From Acidobacteriota bacterium (GTDB lineage: Bacteria; Acidobacteriota; Terriglobia; Acidiferrales; UBA7541): a stretch of DNA of 9,731 nt. The stretch lies in contig PMOV01000283.1 in the NCBI GenBank assembly GCA_003161195.1, positions 7,118 to 16,848 of the forward strand, read 5' to 3'. The notes beneath the pieces are model-generated. The model worked only from the letters and a program-made list of their open reading frames with translations, searched no databases and was not told the DNA's origin. Shown here one piece after another: positions 1 to 6,960 of this stretch. The position numbers were made by a program, and so were the translations under genes. Each line of letters opens with the position of its first letter. Positions within the stretch are counted from its first letter, which is position 1.

Positions 1-2700
1 TTTGACACCACGCAGGTGGGTTTGCCCTTCGGCACCTTGCAACTAACGCCGCAACAAATCGCGTTTCTGACCAACCCCACCACTTTGGCAACGGAAGCCG
101 CCAGCCCCGCATTCGCCACGGCCGTAGGTCAATACGCCTTTCTTGCGGGGGCTTCCTCGGGCATGGCCGTCAACCGAGTGTGGCCGACGAGTCTCACCGG
201 CCTCGCGGGCGTCAGCGGGTTTCCCAGCACCTGCACCCCCGCAACGCTTCCTTGTTTTGTTCCGGCGTCCTACAACGGACTGGCGTCGCAAGCGGGCAAT
301 TTCCCCGTCTTCGAAGGAACCAGCCTATGGGCCTTGCGCATCGATCACAAAATCAATTCCAGCAACCAGTTGATGCTGGAGGGGCGTGTCAGCCCCAGCA
401 CAGTAACGGGCATTGAAGTGGAAGGCCAGGATCAGCCCGCCGGCCAGAACGGCTACTCGCGCACCTCGCAGCAGACCTATCGCGACATCACGGGCATCGC
501 CGAGTGGAGCAAGATCATTGGCACCAACAAGGTGAACGATTTTCTGTTCGAGTACGCTCGGCGGGGCCTGAATTATAACTTCTCCAGCGGGCCAGGCGGC
601 GCGGATCCGGCAGTGAACATTACGGGCTACGCGTACATCGGCCGCGAACCGTATTCCTACATTCAGCGCACCGAAGATCGGTACGAATTCGCCGACACGT
701 TCTCGTGGACCAAAGGAGCGCACGCGATGAAGTTCGGCGCCGAATTTGACTACATCCCGACGACCGCCATCTTCACAGTGAATTATGGAGGCGTGTACGA
801 TTTCGGTTCCTTCAGCGCCGCCAATCTCGGATTCCCATCGAATTTCCCATCCCTGTCTCCAGTCCAAGCCTACGGAGCGGGTCTTCCGGCCGACTTTGTT
901 CAAGGCATTGGCAGTCCCAAGGATTCTTTCCCCAACAAGCCTCTTGGCGTTTTCTGGCAGGACAGCTGGAAGATTCGTCCTAACCTGACGCTGAATTACG
1001 GCGTGCGTTACGACATTGAATTCCCGCCGAAGTTCGCCGCGCCTGATGCGGAGGCGGAAGTCGGCTATCAGATTCTGGGGATCGAAAAAGGCATTCAGAC
1101 CGACGCCAACAACGTGCAACCGCGCGTCGGAATCGCCTGGGATCCCTGGGGCGACGGGAAAACCGTGGTGCGCGCCTCCTATGGGTTGTATTTCGACCAT
1201 CCGCTTCTGGGTCTGTATTTTCTGGGTGACGCTTCCGACGGATCAAAGAGTGTGCAACTGGCCTTCGGCGGCACACAGACATGCACGGCGGCGGGTGATC
1301 CCAACAACCTGAACGCTATTCCTATTTTCCAGGGTACGCTGATCAATCCAGCTACTCCGCAGTGCGCCCCTACGCCTTCGGCGGCATTGAACGCTTCGTT
1401 GGGCTATCTTCCAAACCAGCAGCAGTTCCAAGCCTTGAATTTTCCCTCGTCGCTGTTCATCAACCAGAACTATGTCGCTGCGGGATTCCCGCTGGGCTTT
1501 CAGCCGTTCGGTTATCCGCAGGGCAAAGGCTTCGTGTATGCCTATTCCGAGCAGGCTAACTTGACGCTGGAGCGCGATCTGGGGGAAGGCTTCACGCTCA
1601 GCTTGGCTTACAATTTGAACGAAGGACATCACATCAACCGCCCGATCAACGCGAATCCCATTCGCGGCGATTTGATGGAGCAGAATTTGGCCGCCGCCGT
1701 GGCCGCGGGAGTCAACTCCGCCACGGATAGCCCTTTCCTCGTCAGCGGATGCAACGTGGGACCGGGAGGGCCGTACGTTCCCGCCGCGCTGGTGAATTTC
1801 TTTCGACCGTCGGGGCTGAATCCGGCGGTGGCGGAAGCGGTTCTATCGCAGCCCGGAGGCGCTGCATGCATTGGGCTTGCCAATGAGGTTCTGGCCGCCG
1901 ATGGCCTGAACGCGAAGTGCAACCCCGGCGTGAACCTGGCGAATTGCGTGCCGTTCAGCGACATGGACGCCAACTACTCGAACGGGAACTCCATCTACAA
2001 CGGCTTTAGCGCCAACCTGCGCAAGCGCTACGGCAGCCACTATGAACTGCTGGCTTCCTACACGCTTTCCCACGCGATTGACGATGCGACCGACCTGGAG
2101 GCCACGCTTACGCCACAGGACAGCTTCTACCCCAATCTTGATCGCTCCACTTCCACGTTCGATCAGCGCCACCGGTTCGTCTTCAGCGGCGTCTACAATA
2201 GCGGCAAACTTTCCGGGGACGGATTCGTCAGCAAATTTTTCAGCAATTGGACGGTGGCGCCGCTTTTGGAAATCGCGTCTGGGCGGCCGTTCAACATCGT
2301 GACCGGCAACGACGACAACCTGCAGCTTTCGGCGCTGACCGGACGGCCGAACACCTTCGCCACCACGGGATGCAGCAACCCTGTCGTCAATTCCAAATTT
2401 TCGCCCACGGGAATTTTGCAGGAACCGTGCGTGACGATCGCCAGCACCACGCTGCTCTCTCTGGACGGGAATCTTGGGCGCAACGCCGGGCTTACGCCGT
2501 GGGTGGCGTTCGGGGATATGCGTTTTGCCAAACGCATCTATTTCGGCGAGCGCTACAACCTGGAACTGATTACCGACATTTTCAATATCGCCAACCGCTT
2601 CAACGTGGCCAGCGTCAACGTGCTGTACACCGCCGCGGGGCAGCCTACTTCGTCCTACGATCCGCGGCAGTTCCAATTCGCCATGAAATTTCACTGGTAA
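1..2700 (+). CDS. TonB-dependent receptor, Oar-like, C-terminal part (5' end outside window)
   Basis: The frame is open from the first base to TAA at 2698-2700, giving 899 residues. A GTG at 16 could initiate, but nothing resembles a signal peptide there, so I treat the gene as cut by the window edge. Family members are usually 1,000-1,250 residues, so the missing part should hold the signal peptide, carboxypeptidase-regulatory-like domain and most of the plug. Typical barrel segments of acidobacterial Oar-like receptors are visible (fragment numbering): RIDHKINSSNQL near 115, QDSWKIRPNLTLNYGVRYD from 320, VVRASYGLYFD near 390, DQRHRFVFSGVY near 721 and GRPFNIVTGNDDN near 762. The protein ends in the aromatic strand QFAMKFHW, as outer-membrane barrels do, although with Trp rather than the commoner Phe. 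Cysteines come in close pairs in loop-like segments. Role by family: TonB-driven uptake across the outer membrane. The substrate cannot be read from the sequence. Confidence 0.92.
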   Translation, partial: FDTTQVGLPFGTLQLTPQQIAFLTNPTTLATEAASPAFATAVGQYAFLAGASSGMAVNRVWPTSLTGLAGVSGFPSTCTPATLPCFVPASYNGLASQAGNFPVFEGTSLWALRIDHKINSSNQLMLEGRVSPSTVTGIEVEGQDQPAGQNGYSRTSQQTYRDITGIAEWSKIIGTNKVNDFLFEYARRGLNYNFSSGPGGADPAVNITGYAYIGREPYSYIQRTEDRYEFADTFSWTKGAHAMKFGAEFDYIPTTAIFTVNYGGVYDFGSFSAANLGFPSNFPSLSPVQAYGAGLPADFVQGIGSPKDSFPNKPLGVFWQDSWKIRPNLTLNYGVRYDIEFPPKFAAPDAEAEVGYQILGIEKGIQTDANNVQPRVGIAWDPWGDGKTVVRASYGLYFDHPLLGLYFLGDASDGSKSVQLAFGGTQTCTAAGDPNNLNAIPIFQGTLINPATPQCAPTPSAALNASLGYLPNQQQFQALNFPSSLFINQNYVAAGFPLGFQPFGYPQGKGFVYAYSEQANLTLERDLGEGFTLSLAYNLNEGHHINRPINANPIRGDLMEQNLAAAVAAGVNSATDSPFLVSGCNVGPGGPYVPAALVNFFRPSGLNPAVAEAVLSQPGGAACIGLANEVLAADGLNAKCNPGVNLANCVPFSDMDANYSNGNSIYNGFSANLRKRYGSHYELLASYTLSHAIDDATDLEATLTPQDSFYPNLDRSTSTFDQRHRFVFSGVYNSGKLSGDGFVSKFFSNWTVAPLLEIASGRPFNIVTGNDDNLQLSALTGRPNTFATTGCSNPVVNSKFSPTGILQEPCVTIASTTLLSLDGNLGRNAGLTPWVAFGDMRFAKRIYFGERYNLELITDIFNIANRFNVASVNVLYTAAGQPTSSYDPRQFQFAMKFHW

Positions 2701-2707
2701 CCGTACG

Positions 2708-2752
2708 GAGTGCGGCAGCCCGGCTGCCGCTTTTACGGTCGCAGCCGCACTC
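2708..2752. repeat. Nested palindrome around the terminator hairpin (REP-like candidate)
   Basis: A 9-bp perfect inverted repeat, GAGTGCGGC (2708-2716) and GCCGCACTC (2744-2752), encloses the inner hairpin at 2712-2730. The outer and inner stems share bases 2712-2716, so they are mutually exclusive folds. Structured intergenic palindromes of this kind are typical of REP-like repeats, but membership of a family is inference: a genome-wide copy count is needed. Confidence 0.45.
2712..2734 (+). terminator. Probable intrinsic terminator after the TonB receptor gene
   Basis: A perfect 8-bp GC-rich stem, GCGGCAGC (2712-2719) with GCTGCCGC (2723-2730), closes a CCG loop and is followed at once by TTTT (2731-2734). 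It begins 11 bases after the receptor stop codon. The T run is short, so termination strength is uncertain, and the hairpin may also be part of a larger repeat element (see 2708-2752). Confidence 0.6.
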
Positions 2753-2764
2753 GACATCGTGAAA

Positions 2765-2783
2765 GCGGGAGCATGGCTCCCGC
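2765..2783. repeat. Perfect palindrome, 8-bp arms with ATG loop
   Basis: GCGGGAGC (2765-2772) and GCTCCCGC (2776-2783) are perfect inverted arms around the loop ATG. No T run follows on the + strand, so it is not a normal intrinsic terminator. It sits 13 bases after the outer palindrome at 2708-2752 and upstream of the dehalogenase promoter region. It could be a repeat element, an operator or an RNA structure; the sequence alone does not decide. Confidence 0.45.
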
Positions 2784-2809
2784 GCTCCGCAAACACTGAA
2801 CCCGCACGT

Positions 2810-2815
2810 TACAAT
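2810..2815 (+). promoter_or_regulatory. Possible -10 element (TACAAT) for the dehalogenase gene
   Basis: TACAAT matches the sigma-70 -10 consensus at five of six positions and ends 20 bases before the ATG at 2836, which would leave a leader of roughly 14 bases. No good -35 hexamer lies at the standard spacing: the sequence there is CCGCAA. It is therefore only a candidate. Confidence 0.3.
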
Positions 2816-2835
2816 GCTGCGGAAACGGCGAACGG

Positions 2836-3519
2836 ATGCCCAACAGACTCCCCAACATTCACGCTTGCGTCTTTGACGCTTACGGGACGCTGTTCGACGT
2901 GGCCAGCGCGGCGCGCTCCGCGCAAGATGCGCTGGGCGAAAAATGGCAGACGCTGGCCGAGCTGTGGCGGTCGCGGCAGTTGCAATACACCTGGCTGCGC
3001 AGCCTTACCGGGCAGTACATGGATTTTTGGCAGGTTACTGGCGATGCTTTAGATTTTGCGCTGGAGACGCTGCGCGTCGCCGATCCCGCGTTGCGCGAAC
3101 GGCTGATGAATTTGTATTTGACGCTGGAGGCGTACCCGGAAGTCCGCGAGACTCTGAGCAAATTAAGTGCCGCTGGGATGAAATTGGCCATTCTGTCCAA
3201 CGGCGCGCCGGCCATGCTGAGTGCGGCGGCGGTGCACGCGGGAATTGCGGAACTTTTCGACGCGATTATTTCCGTGGACGAAGTGAAGTTCTATAAGCCG
3301 CATCCGTGGGTCTATGCGCTGGCCTCGGAAAGGCTCAACATCGACGCCGCCAACATCTGTTTTCTCTCGTCCAACGGGTGGGATGCGTACTCCGCGAAAG
3401 CGTTTGGCTTTCGCGTGCTGTGGTGCAACCGTTCCGGGCAGGCGCCGGAGCGGCTGCCTGAAACGCCCGACGCGCAAATCGCCAGCCTGGCCGAGTTGCC
3501 GCAACTTGTACTCCCCTAG
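2836..3519 (+). CDS. (S)-2-haloacid dehalogenase, type II (HAD superfamily)
   Basis: 227 residues, the normal length for L-2-haloacid dehalogenases. They hydrolyse L-2-haloacids to D-2-hydroxyacids through an aspartyl-ester intermediate in the cytoplasm. Compared with the Pseudomonas L-DEX enzyme, all known catalytic positions appear at an offset of +3 or +4: Asp14 (nucleophile, in VFDAYGTLFD), Thr18, Arg45 (halide-binding Arg, in LWRSRQ), Ser121/Asn122 (LSNG), Lys154 (KPHP), Tyr160, Ser178, Asn180 and Asp183 (SSNGWDAYSA). The cap region holds QYTWLRSL, a type II dehalogenase hallmark. The ATG is the only possible start, because an in-frame TGA lies at 2797; the Shine-Dalgarno is weak. It follows the receptor gene after 135 bases with a probable terminator between, so it is probably transcribed separately. 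The in vivo substrate is unknown; some relatives act on other small haloacids or phosphoesters. Confidence 0.9.
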   Translation: MPNRLPNIHACVFDAYGTLFDVASAARSAQDALGEKWQTLAELWRSRQLQYTWLRSLTGQYMDFWQVTGDALDFALETLRVADPALRERLMNLYLTLEAYPEVRETLSKLSAAGMKLAILSNGAPAMLSAAAVHAGIAELFDAIISVDEVKFYKPHPWVYALASERLNIDAANICFLSSNGWDAYSAKAFGFRVLWCNRSGQAPERLPETPDAQIASLAELPQLVLP

Positions 3520-3566
3520 CGGCTCGTGCGCGGTTCCATCCGGGACAGCGCGGCTCACGTCGAGCG

Positions 3567-3596
3567 TTTTCAGTTCTGTGCCAAGAAGAGTAAAGT
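3567..3596 (+). promoter_or_regulatory. Possible sigma-70-type promoter for rmuC
   Basis: TTTTCA (3567-3572) and TAAAGT (3591-3596) are separated by 18 bases, and each matches four of six consensus positions. A transcript would start near 3603, about 30 bases before the rmuC ATG. It is the best-looking promoter in the 113-base gap after the dehalogenase, but it is weak and could occur by chance. Confidence 0.3.
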
Positions 3597-3632
3597 AAGG
3601 CTTCGGTTTCCCGCGTTCCTATTGGAGAAGGC

Positions 3633-4787
3633 ATGAGTTTGCCGGTGATTCTTGTGGCGCTGCTGGTGGCTGGCACGGTGTTCTGGCTGGCGATGGAAAC
3701 GTCGAAGAGTTTGAAGCGTAGCGCGCAGCTGGAAACGCAAATGCTGGAGTTACGGCGTGAGATGCAATCCGTGGCCACGGGGCAGGCGCAAAGCTCCGGG
3801 CAGGTGAAAGCGATCGCGGACAGCGTTTCGCTGCGGCTTGAAAGCGTGAACACCGCGGTGCAAGAGGGCATGAAGGGCGCGGCCCAGGTGACCGGGCAGA
3901 TTACTTCGCAGGCGCAGTCCGTGATGGCCGAGGAATTGAAAAACACGCGCGCGCAAATCGGGGAAATTCAGAAGCAGCTGGGCGAGGTCCAGCAGGCCGG
4001 TAAGCAGATGTCGCAGACGGCGCAGACCCTGGAAGGCATCTTGGGCGGAGCGAAATCGCGCGGATCGTTTGGGGAAGTCACGCTAGAGCGATTGCTTGAG
4101 GATTCGCTGCCGCGCTCGCAATACCAGATGCAGTACCGTTTTGCGAGCGGGGAAGCGGCCGACGCGGTGATCCTGCTGCGCGATAAGAAGCTGATGGCCA
4201 TCGATTCGAAATTTCCCTTGGACGCTTTTCGCCGCATCGCCACCGAGGGTGAAGAGGCGCGGCGCACGTTCGCCACGGCGGTGAAAGGCCACGCCGACGC
4301 CATCGCAAAGAAATACATCGTGCCGCACGAGCAGACGCTGGAAGTGGCGCTGATGTTCGTGCCGTCGGAGGTGGTTTACAACGAACTGCTCATCACCACC
4401 GATGCGAAGGGGCAGCAACTCGACGCCTATTGCCGAGACAAGAACATCATCGCGGTTTCGCCGAACACGCTGTACGCGCACCTGTGCGTCATCGCCATGG
4501 GCCTGCGGGGCATGCAGATCGAGGAGAACGCTCGCCACCTTTCGGCGGGACTGTCCGGCGTGCGCAAGCAAATGGAAACGTTCTATGGCGTGTTCGACAA
4601 AATCGGCACGCATCTCGGCAATGCACAAAAGAGCTACCAGGAAGCGGATAAGCGCTTCGAGAAGACGCAGCTCACGCTGGAGAATTTGCTGAACGTGACG
4701 AATCCTGAAGCGCTGCTGGAATCGCTGCCGGAACCCACGCAAGCAGCGTTGCCACTGGCTCCGCAATCCGCCAAAAAGTCCGCCTGA
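3633..4787 (+). CDS. rmuC: DNA recombination protein RmuC homologue
   Basis: 384 residues. An N-terminal hydrophobic helix (about 4-20, PVILVALLVAGTVFWLA) is followed by a long Gln/Glu/Lys-rich coiled coil to about residue 135. The RmuC domain (PF02646, by recognition) comes next: SRGSFGEVTLERLLED near 141-156, IDSKFPLDAFRR from 190, LMFVPSEVVYNEL from 240 and VSPNTLYAHL from 275. RmuC proteins are predicted nucleases related to the PD-(D/E)XK fold. In E. coli, loss of rmuC raises recombination at short inverted repeats, and the protein is thought to act on unusual DNA structures near the membrane. The start is well supported by GGAG at 3624-3627, five bases before ATG. The C-terminal tail past about 355 is poorly conserved and rich in Pro, Ala and Leu. 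The gene converges with the secreted-protein gene, with 33 bases between their stops. No link to its neighbours is evident. Confidence 0.93.
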   Translation: MSLPVILVALLVAGTVFWLAMETSKSLKRSAQLETQMLELRREMQSVATGQAQSSGQVKAIADSVSLRLESVNTAVQEGMKGAAQVTGQITSQAQSVMAEELKNTRAQIGEIQKQLGEVQQAGKQMSQTAQTLEGILGGAKSRGSFGEVTLERLLEDSLPRSQYQMQYRFASGEAADAVILLRDKKLMAIDSKFPLDAFRRIATEGEEARRTFATAVKGHADAIAKKYIVPHEQTLEVALMFVPSEVVYNELLITTDAKGQQLDAYCRDKNIIAVSPNTLYAHLCVIAMGLRGMQIEENARHLSAGLSGVRKQMETFYGVFDKIGTHLGNAQKSYQEADKRFEKTQLTLENLLNVTNPEALLESLPEPTQAALPLAPQSAKKSA

Positions 4788-4798
4788 GCGGCGCAGGC
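4773..4798 (-). terminator. Weak candidate terminator for the minus-strand gene
   Basis: On the minus strand a 5-bp stem, GCCTG (4794-4798) with CAGGC (4782-4786), has a 7-base loop and is followed after GGAC by TTTTT (4773-4777). It lies about 23 bases beyond the stop of the minus-strand gene and overlaps the 3' end of rmuC. The stem is short and the T run is not adjacent, so confidence is low. Confidence 0.22.
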
Positions 4799-4820
4799 AA
4801 AAGTGGCGGTGCTACTGAGT

Positions 4821-5828
4821 TTACTTCGGCGCCTCTACGGGCTTTCCAGACAGCATCGCCAAGCGAATGGAAATCAGAAAGCTTCCCTTCTTCTTGCCGA
4901 TCACCTCAAACTTGGCCGCATTCGGTGCTTCGCCGCTGGTCGCCTGCTTCACTGATACGCCTCCCACCAACTCCGCCACGTCGGGCGCCAGGTTGCGCGC
5001 CTCGAGTGTCAGTTTCGCTGCGCTACCATGCACCACAACGCGCAGGGTGCGATGCTCGCCATGCGCCAGCGGCGCAGCATCCGCCTCTAAAGCCAGCTCG
5101 ACGAAGGTCATCTGAAATGGCGATGCGGTCTGCTTGGCGCAGGAAATCTCCACGCGCGCCCCCCCGGGCTCTGCCTCGGCCGGCGGCAACACCACCAGGG
5201 CCATCGGCGACGCCGCCAGCACCAGCGCCTTCTGCCCGCCGATGGTTACGGAGTTGGCGTCGGCATCCCCGCAAAATCCTTGTCCCAGGACGTCAAAGCG
5301 ATCGGAGATGGAGGCTACGCGCGGCACGGTGGTTACGGTGATTCCCGGCGCGTCGATCGCAGCCGGCGCCAGCACCACAGAATTGACGCGTCCGCCGCGC
5401 CCTGGCAGGGCTGCGGTAATCACGCCCGGGGTCAACGGGGCGGCAAAGAGTGCTCGGCCGGTCGCGTCGGTCTTCAAATGGTCGCCATTGGAAAATGTGA
5501 CCTCCACGTTGGGTGTCAGCCGGCCGTTCACGTCCAGGACCGCCAGCGTCGCGCGTTCTCCAGCGACAAGCAACCTCGGCAACAGCAAGATTCTGGCGCC
5601 GCTGGCCGGCGGTGGCGCGGGCAGCGGCGCGCTTTGCGGAGGCGCGGAACCGCTGGGGGCTGACGTCTGCGGCGCCGAAGAGGTGGGGACCGAAGGGCTA
5701 GGAGCCGGAGTGCTGGAAGTTGGGCGCGGCGCGGACTGCACTGGAGTCTGTGAAAACGCCTCAGGGGCACCCGTCGCACCCCAAGTCAACGCACACACCG
5801 CCAACAGAAAAACTCGCAATCGCACCAT
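4821..5828 (-). CDS. Secreted protein with Pro/Ser/Thr-rich linker and Ig-like/IPT-like domains
   Basis: 335 residues from the ATG at 5828-5826. That start places MVRLRVFLLAVCALTWGATG, a good Sec signal peptide, at the N-terminus; an upstream in-frame start at 5858 would add ten polar residues and is less likely. Cleavage is plausible after AFS (residue 26). LAVC lacks a small residue before Cys, so a lipoprotein is unlikely. Residues 28-76 are low-complexity Pro/Ser/Thr/Ala. Residues about 77-155 look like an Ig-type beta domain (ATLAVLDVNGRLTPNVEVTFSNGD). Residues about 165-230 resemble an IPT/TIG domain (VLGQGF, VTIGGQKALVL, LPPAEAEPGGARVEISC), with two Cys that could pair. The last 100 residues are another beta-rich part. 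Such proteins act outside the cytoplasm in adhesion or surface assembly, but I do not recognise a specific family and assign no function. It converges with rmuC and diverges from the signalling operon. Confidence 0.75.
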   Translation of the reverse strand: MVRLRVFLLAVCALTWGATGAPEAFSQTPVQSAPRPTSSTPAPSPSVPTSSAPQTSAPSGSAPPQSAPLPAPPPASGARILLLPRLLVAGERATLAVLDVNGRLTPNVEVTFSNGDHLKTDATGRALFAAPLTPGVITAALPGRGGRVNSVVLAPAAIDAPGITVTTVPRVASISDRFDVLGQGFCGDADANSVTIGGQKALVLAASPMALVVLPPAEAEPGGARVEISCAKQTASPFQMTFVELALEADAAPLAHGEHRTLRVVVHGSAAKLTLEARNLAPDVAELVGGVSVKQATSGEAPNAAKFEVIGKKKGSFLISIRLAMLSGKPVEAPK

Positions 5829-5835
5829 GGTCCCG

Positions 5836-5841
5836 ATTGTA
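5836..5841 (-). promoter_or_regulatory. Possible -10 element (TACAAT) of a leaderless promoter
   Basis: Read on the minus strand, TACAAT is followed by CGGGACC and then the ATG of the secreted-protein gene. The 7-base spacing would put the transcription start at or very near the A of ATG, as in leaderless mRNAs, and the start codon has no convincing Shine-Dalgarno. No TTGACA-like -35 is seen; the bases at 17-bp spacing read CGGCGG. Inference only. Confidence 0.3.
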
Positions 5842-5874
5842 GATGAGGGCATCCCCATCCGCCGACGAAAAAAG

Positions 5875-5947
5875 CTCCCAGAACGAGCGCCACTCCAGCC
5901 CTAAGCTCCCCCGCCCGCGAGCCCGGCAGCCTCCCAGAACTCGCGCC
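5875..5947. repeat. Direct repeat of 17 bases, two copies
   Basis: CTCCCAGAACGAGCGCC (5875-5891) and CTCCCAGAACTCGCGCC (5931-5947) differ only at two adjacent bases (GA versus TC). Their starts are 56 bases apart, which is close to five helical turns. Both lie in the divergent control region, so a regulator-binding role is possible. A local duplication with no function is the alternative. Confidence 0.4.
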
Positions 5948-6119
5948 CCGGTATCCCGAGCCTTTGGTCCCAGGGCAGCCCATGTCGCCAACCCTGTAGC
6001 CAAAAAGCCCTTAGTAACTTCGCCGCATCGTCTACCACCTCCCCCATGGGTCTGCTAGCGTGGATAAAGGTAATCAGGGCCCGTGGGCCGGGGTGTCCGC
6101 CCATCATCCAGGAGCTTTT

Positions 6120-6959
6120 GTGCGAATCAAGAGCGGTGGCGTCACGGACGTGGGTCGCGTGCGCTCCAACAATGAAGACTGCTACCGCATCGTCCCGGAA
6201 ATGGGCCTCTTCGTTCTTTCCGACGGCATGGGCGGCGAAGCCCACGGTGAAATCGCCAGCGCAATGGCGGTGGAAACCGTCGTCAAGCACTGTCTCGAAG
6301 GGGAAAACAATCCCGCAGCCCCGATTTTCGGCGAAACCCAACCCGGCTGGTCCGCCCACACCAAGCGTCTCGCCAGCGCCGTCCATTTGGCCAACCGGTG
6401 CATCTTCGAATCTGCCGCGCAAAATCCCGAGCAGCAAGGCATGGGCGCCACCGTCACCGCCGCGTGGATCACCGGCCACGAGTTGAGCTTGGCGCATGTC
6501 GGGGACAGCCGCGCCTACATCCTGCGCGCTGGAGCTTTACAGCAACTCACCAGCGACCATTCTCTGGTCGCCGAACAAGTCCGTCGCGGCATCCTCACCG
6601 CCGCACAAGCCGATGAAAGCGATATGCAGAGCGTCCTGCTGCGCGCCCTCGGCACCAATCCGCAAATCGAAGTCGACGCCGAAGACCATCTCGTGTTCCC
6701 CAAAGACGTGCTACTGCTCTGCTCGGACGGCCTGACCCGCATGATCATGGAACCCGAAATCGCCGGCGCCCTGCAGTCCGAGCCGGACTCCGCTAAAGCC
6801 GCCGCGCGCCTGGTCGATCTCGCCAACGAACGCGGCGGCGCCGACAATACCACCGTCATCGTCGTACACACCGATACCGAAACCCGCAATTGGTTCTCAT
6901 GGCTGCGCTTTGGCCAGCGCAAGCACAGCAATGGCAATGGCCACGCAGGAGGAAAATAA
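6120..6959 (+). CDS. PP2C-type Ser/Thr protein phosphatase
   Basis: 279 residues. The start chosen is GTG at 6120, because AGGAG (6110-6114) lies five bases upstream and the protein then begins just before the first PP2C motif. A GTG at 6060 would add 20 residues unlike the family and has no clear ribosome site. All PPM/PP2C motifs are present: RSNNED with metal-binding Asp20; SDGMGGEAHGE with Asp35 and Gly36; GMGAT at 107-111; HVGDSRAYI with Asp129; SDGLT with Asp203; GGADNTTVIVV with Asp242 and Asn243. These enzymes remove phosphate from Ser/Thr using Mn2+ or Mg2+ and usually oppose Hanks-type kinases. It belongs to the cytosolic single-domain Stp/PrpC-like group. The last 25 residues are a Gly/Asn/His-rich tail. 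The stop is one base before the FHA gene's ATG, so the two genes are surely cotranscribed. A kinase partner is not visible here. Confidence 0.95.
   Translation: MRIKSGGVTDVGRVRSNNEDCYRIVPEMGLFVLSDGMGGEAHGEIASAMAVETVVKHCLEGENNPAAPIFGETQPGWSAHTKRLASAVHLANRCIFESAAQNPEQQGMGATVTAAWITGHELSLAHVGDSRAYILRAGALQQLTSDHSLVAEQVRRGILTAAQADESDMQSVLLRALGTNPQIEVDAEDHLVFPKDVLLLCSDGLTRMIMEPEIAGALQSEPDSAKAAARLVDLANERGGADNTTVIVVHTDTETRNWFSWLRFGQRKHSNGNGHAGGK
6947..6952 (+). promoter_or_regulatory. Strong Shine-Dalgarno of the FHA gene inside the phosphatase 3' end
   Basis: AGGAGG lies eight bases before the ATG at 6961 and inside the last codons of the phosphatase gene. It fixes the FHA start at 6961 rather than the in-frame ATG at 6910, and it indicates coupled translation of the two genes. 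Confidence 0.8.
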
Positions 6960-6960
6960 C

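Larger units (their letters stand above)
5829..6119. other. Divergent intergenic region between secreted-protein gene and signalling operon
   Basis: This 291-base stretch separates two divergent genes and should hold both promoters. It contains the TACAAT of the minus-strand gene, a near-perfect direct repeat (5875-5891 and 5931-5947) and an A6 run at 5868-5873. I find no convincing -35/-10 pair for the phosphatase gene. Short open frames here have no recognisable protein signature or ribosome binding site and are not called. Confidence 0.5.

Noticed and set aside
325..1200. Open frame on the minus strand opposite the receptor gene (291 codons)
   Set aside because: Shadow of the receptor codon pattern; no domain, no ribosome binding site and no start context.
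1843..2796. Long open frame on the minus strand opposite the receptor gene (317 codons)
   Set aside because: It lies opposite a well-supported barrel protein, has a Arg/Val/Gly-rich composition typical of antisense frames in GC-rich DNA, and shows no recognisable domain.
5868..5888. Possible minus-strand terminator (GCTC stem followed by TTTTTT)
   Set aside because: Only a 4-bp stem, and no minus-strand gene ends upstream of it.
5134..5904. Open frame on the plus strand opposite the secreted-protein gene (256 codons)
   Set aside because: The minus-strand reading has a signal peptide and ordered beta-domain motifs, while this reading is Ala/Ser/Thr/Pro-rich without a recognisable family.
5843..6058. 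Small open frames in the divergent intergenic region
   Set aside because: Pro/Arg/Ser-rich translations without start signals, known motifs or consistent strand; indistinguishable from chance.
6060..6119. Upstream GTG at 6060 as start of the phosphatase
   Set aside because: No Shine-Dalgarno before it and the 20 extra residues do not look like the family; AGGAG at 6110-6114 fits GTG 6120 much better.
6910..6960. Upstream in-frame ATG at 6910 as start of the FHA protein
   Set aside because: It would overlap the phosphatase by 50 bases and lacks a ribosome site, whereas AGGAGG sits eight bases before ATG 6961 and the FHA domain begins right there.
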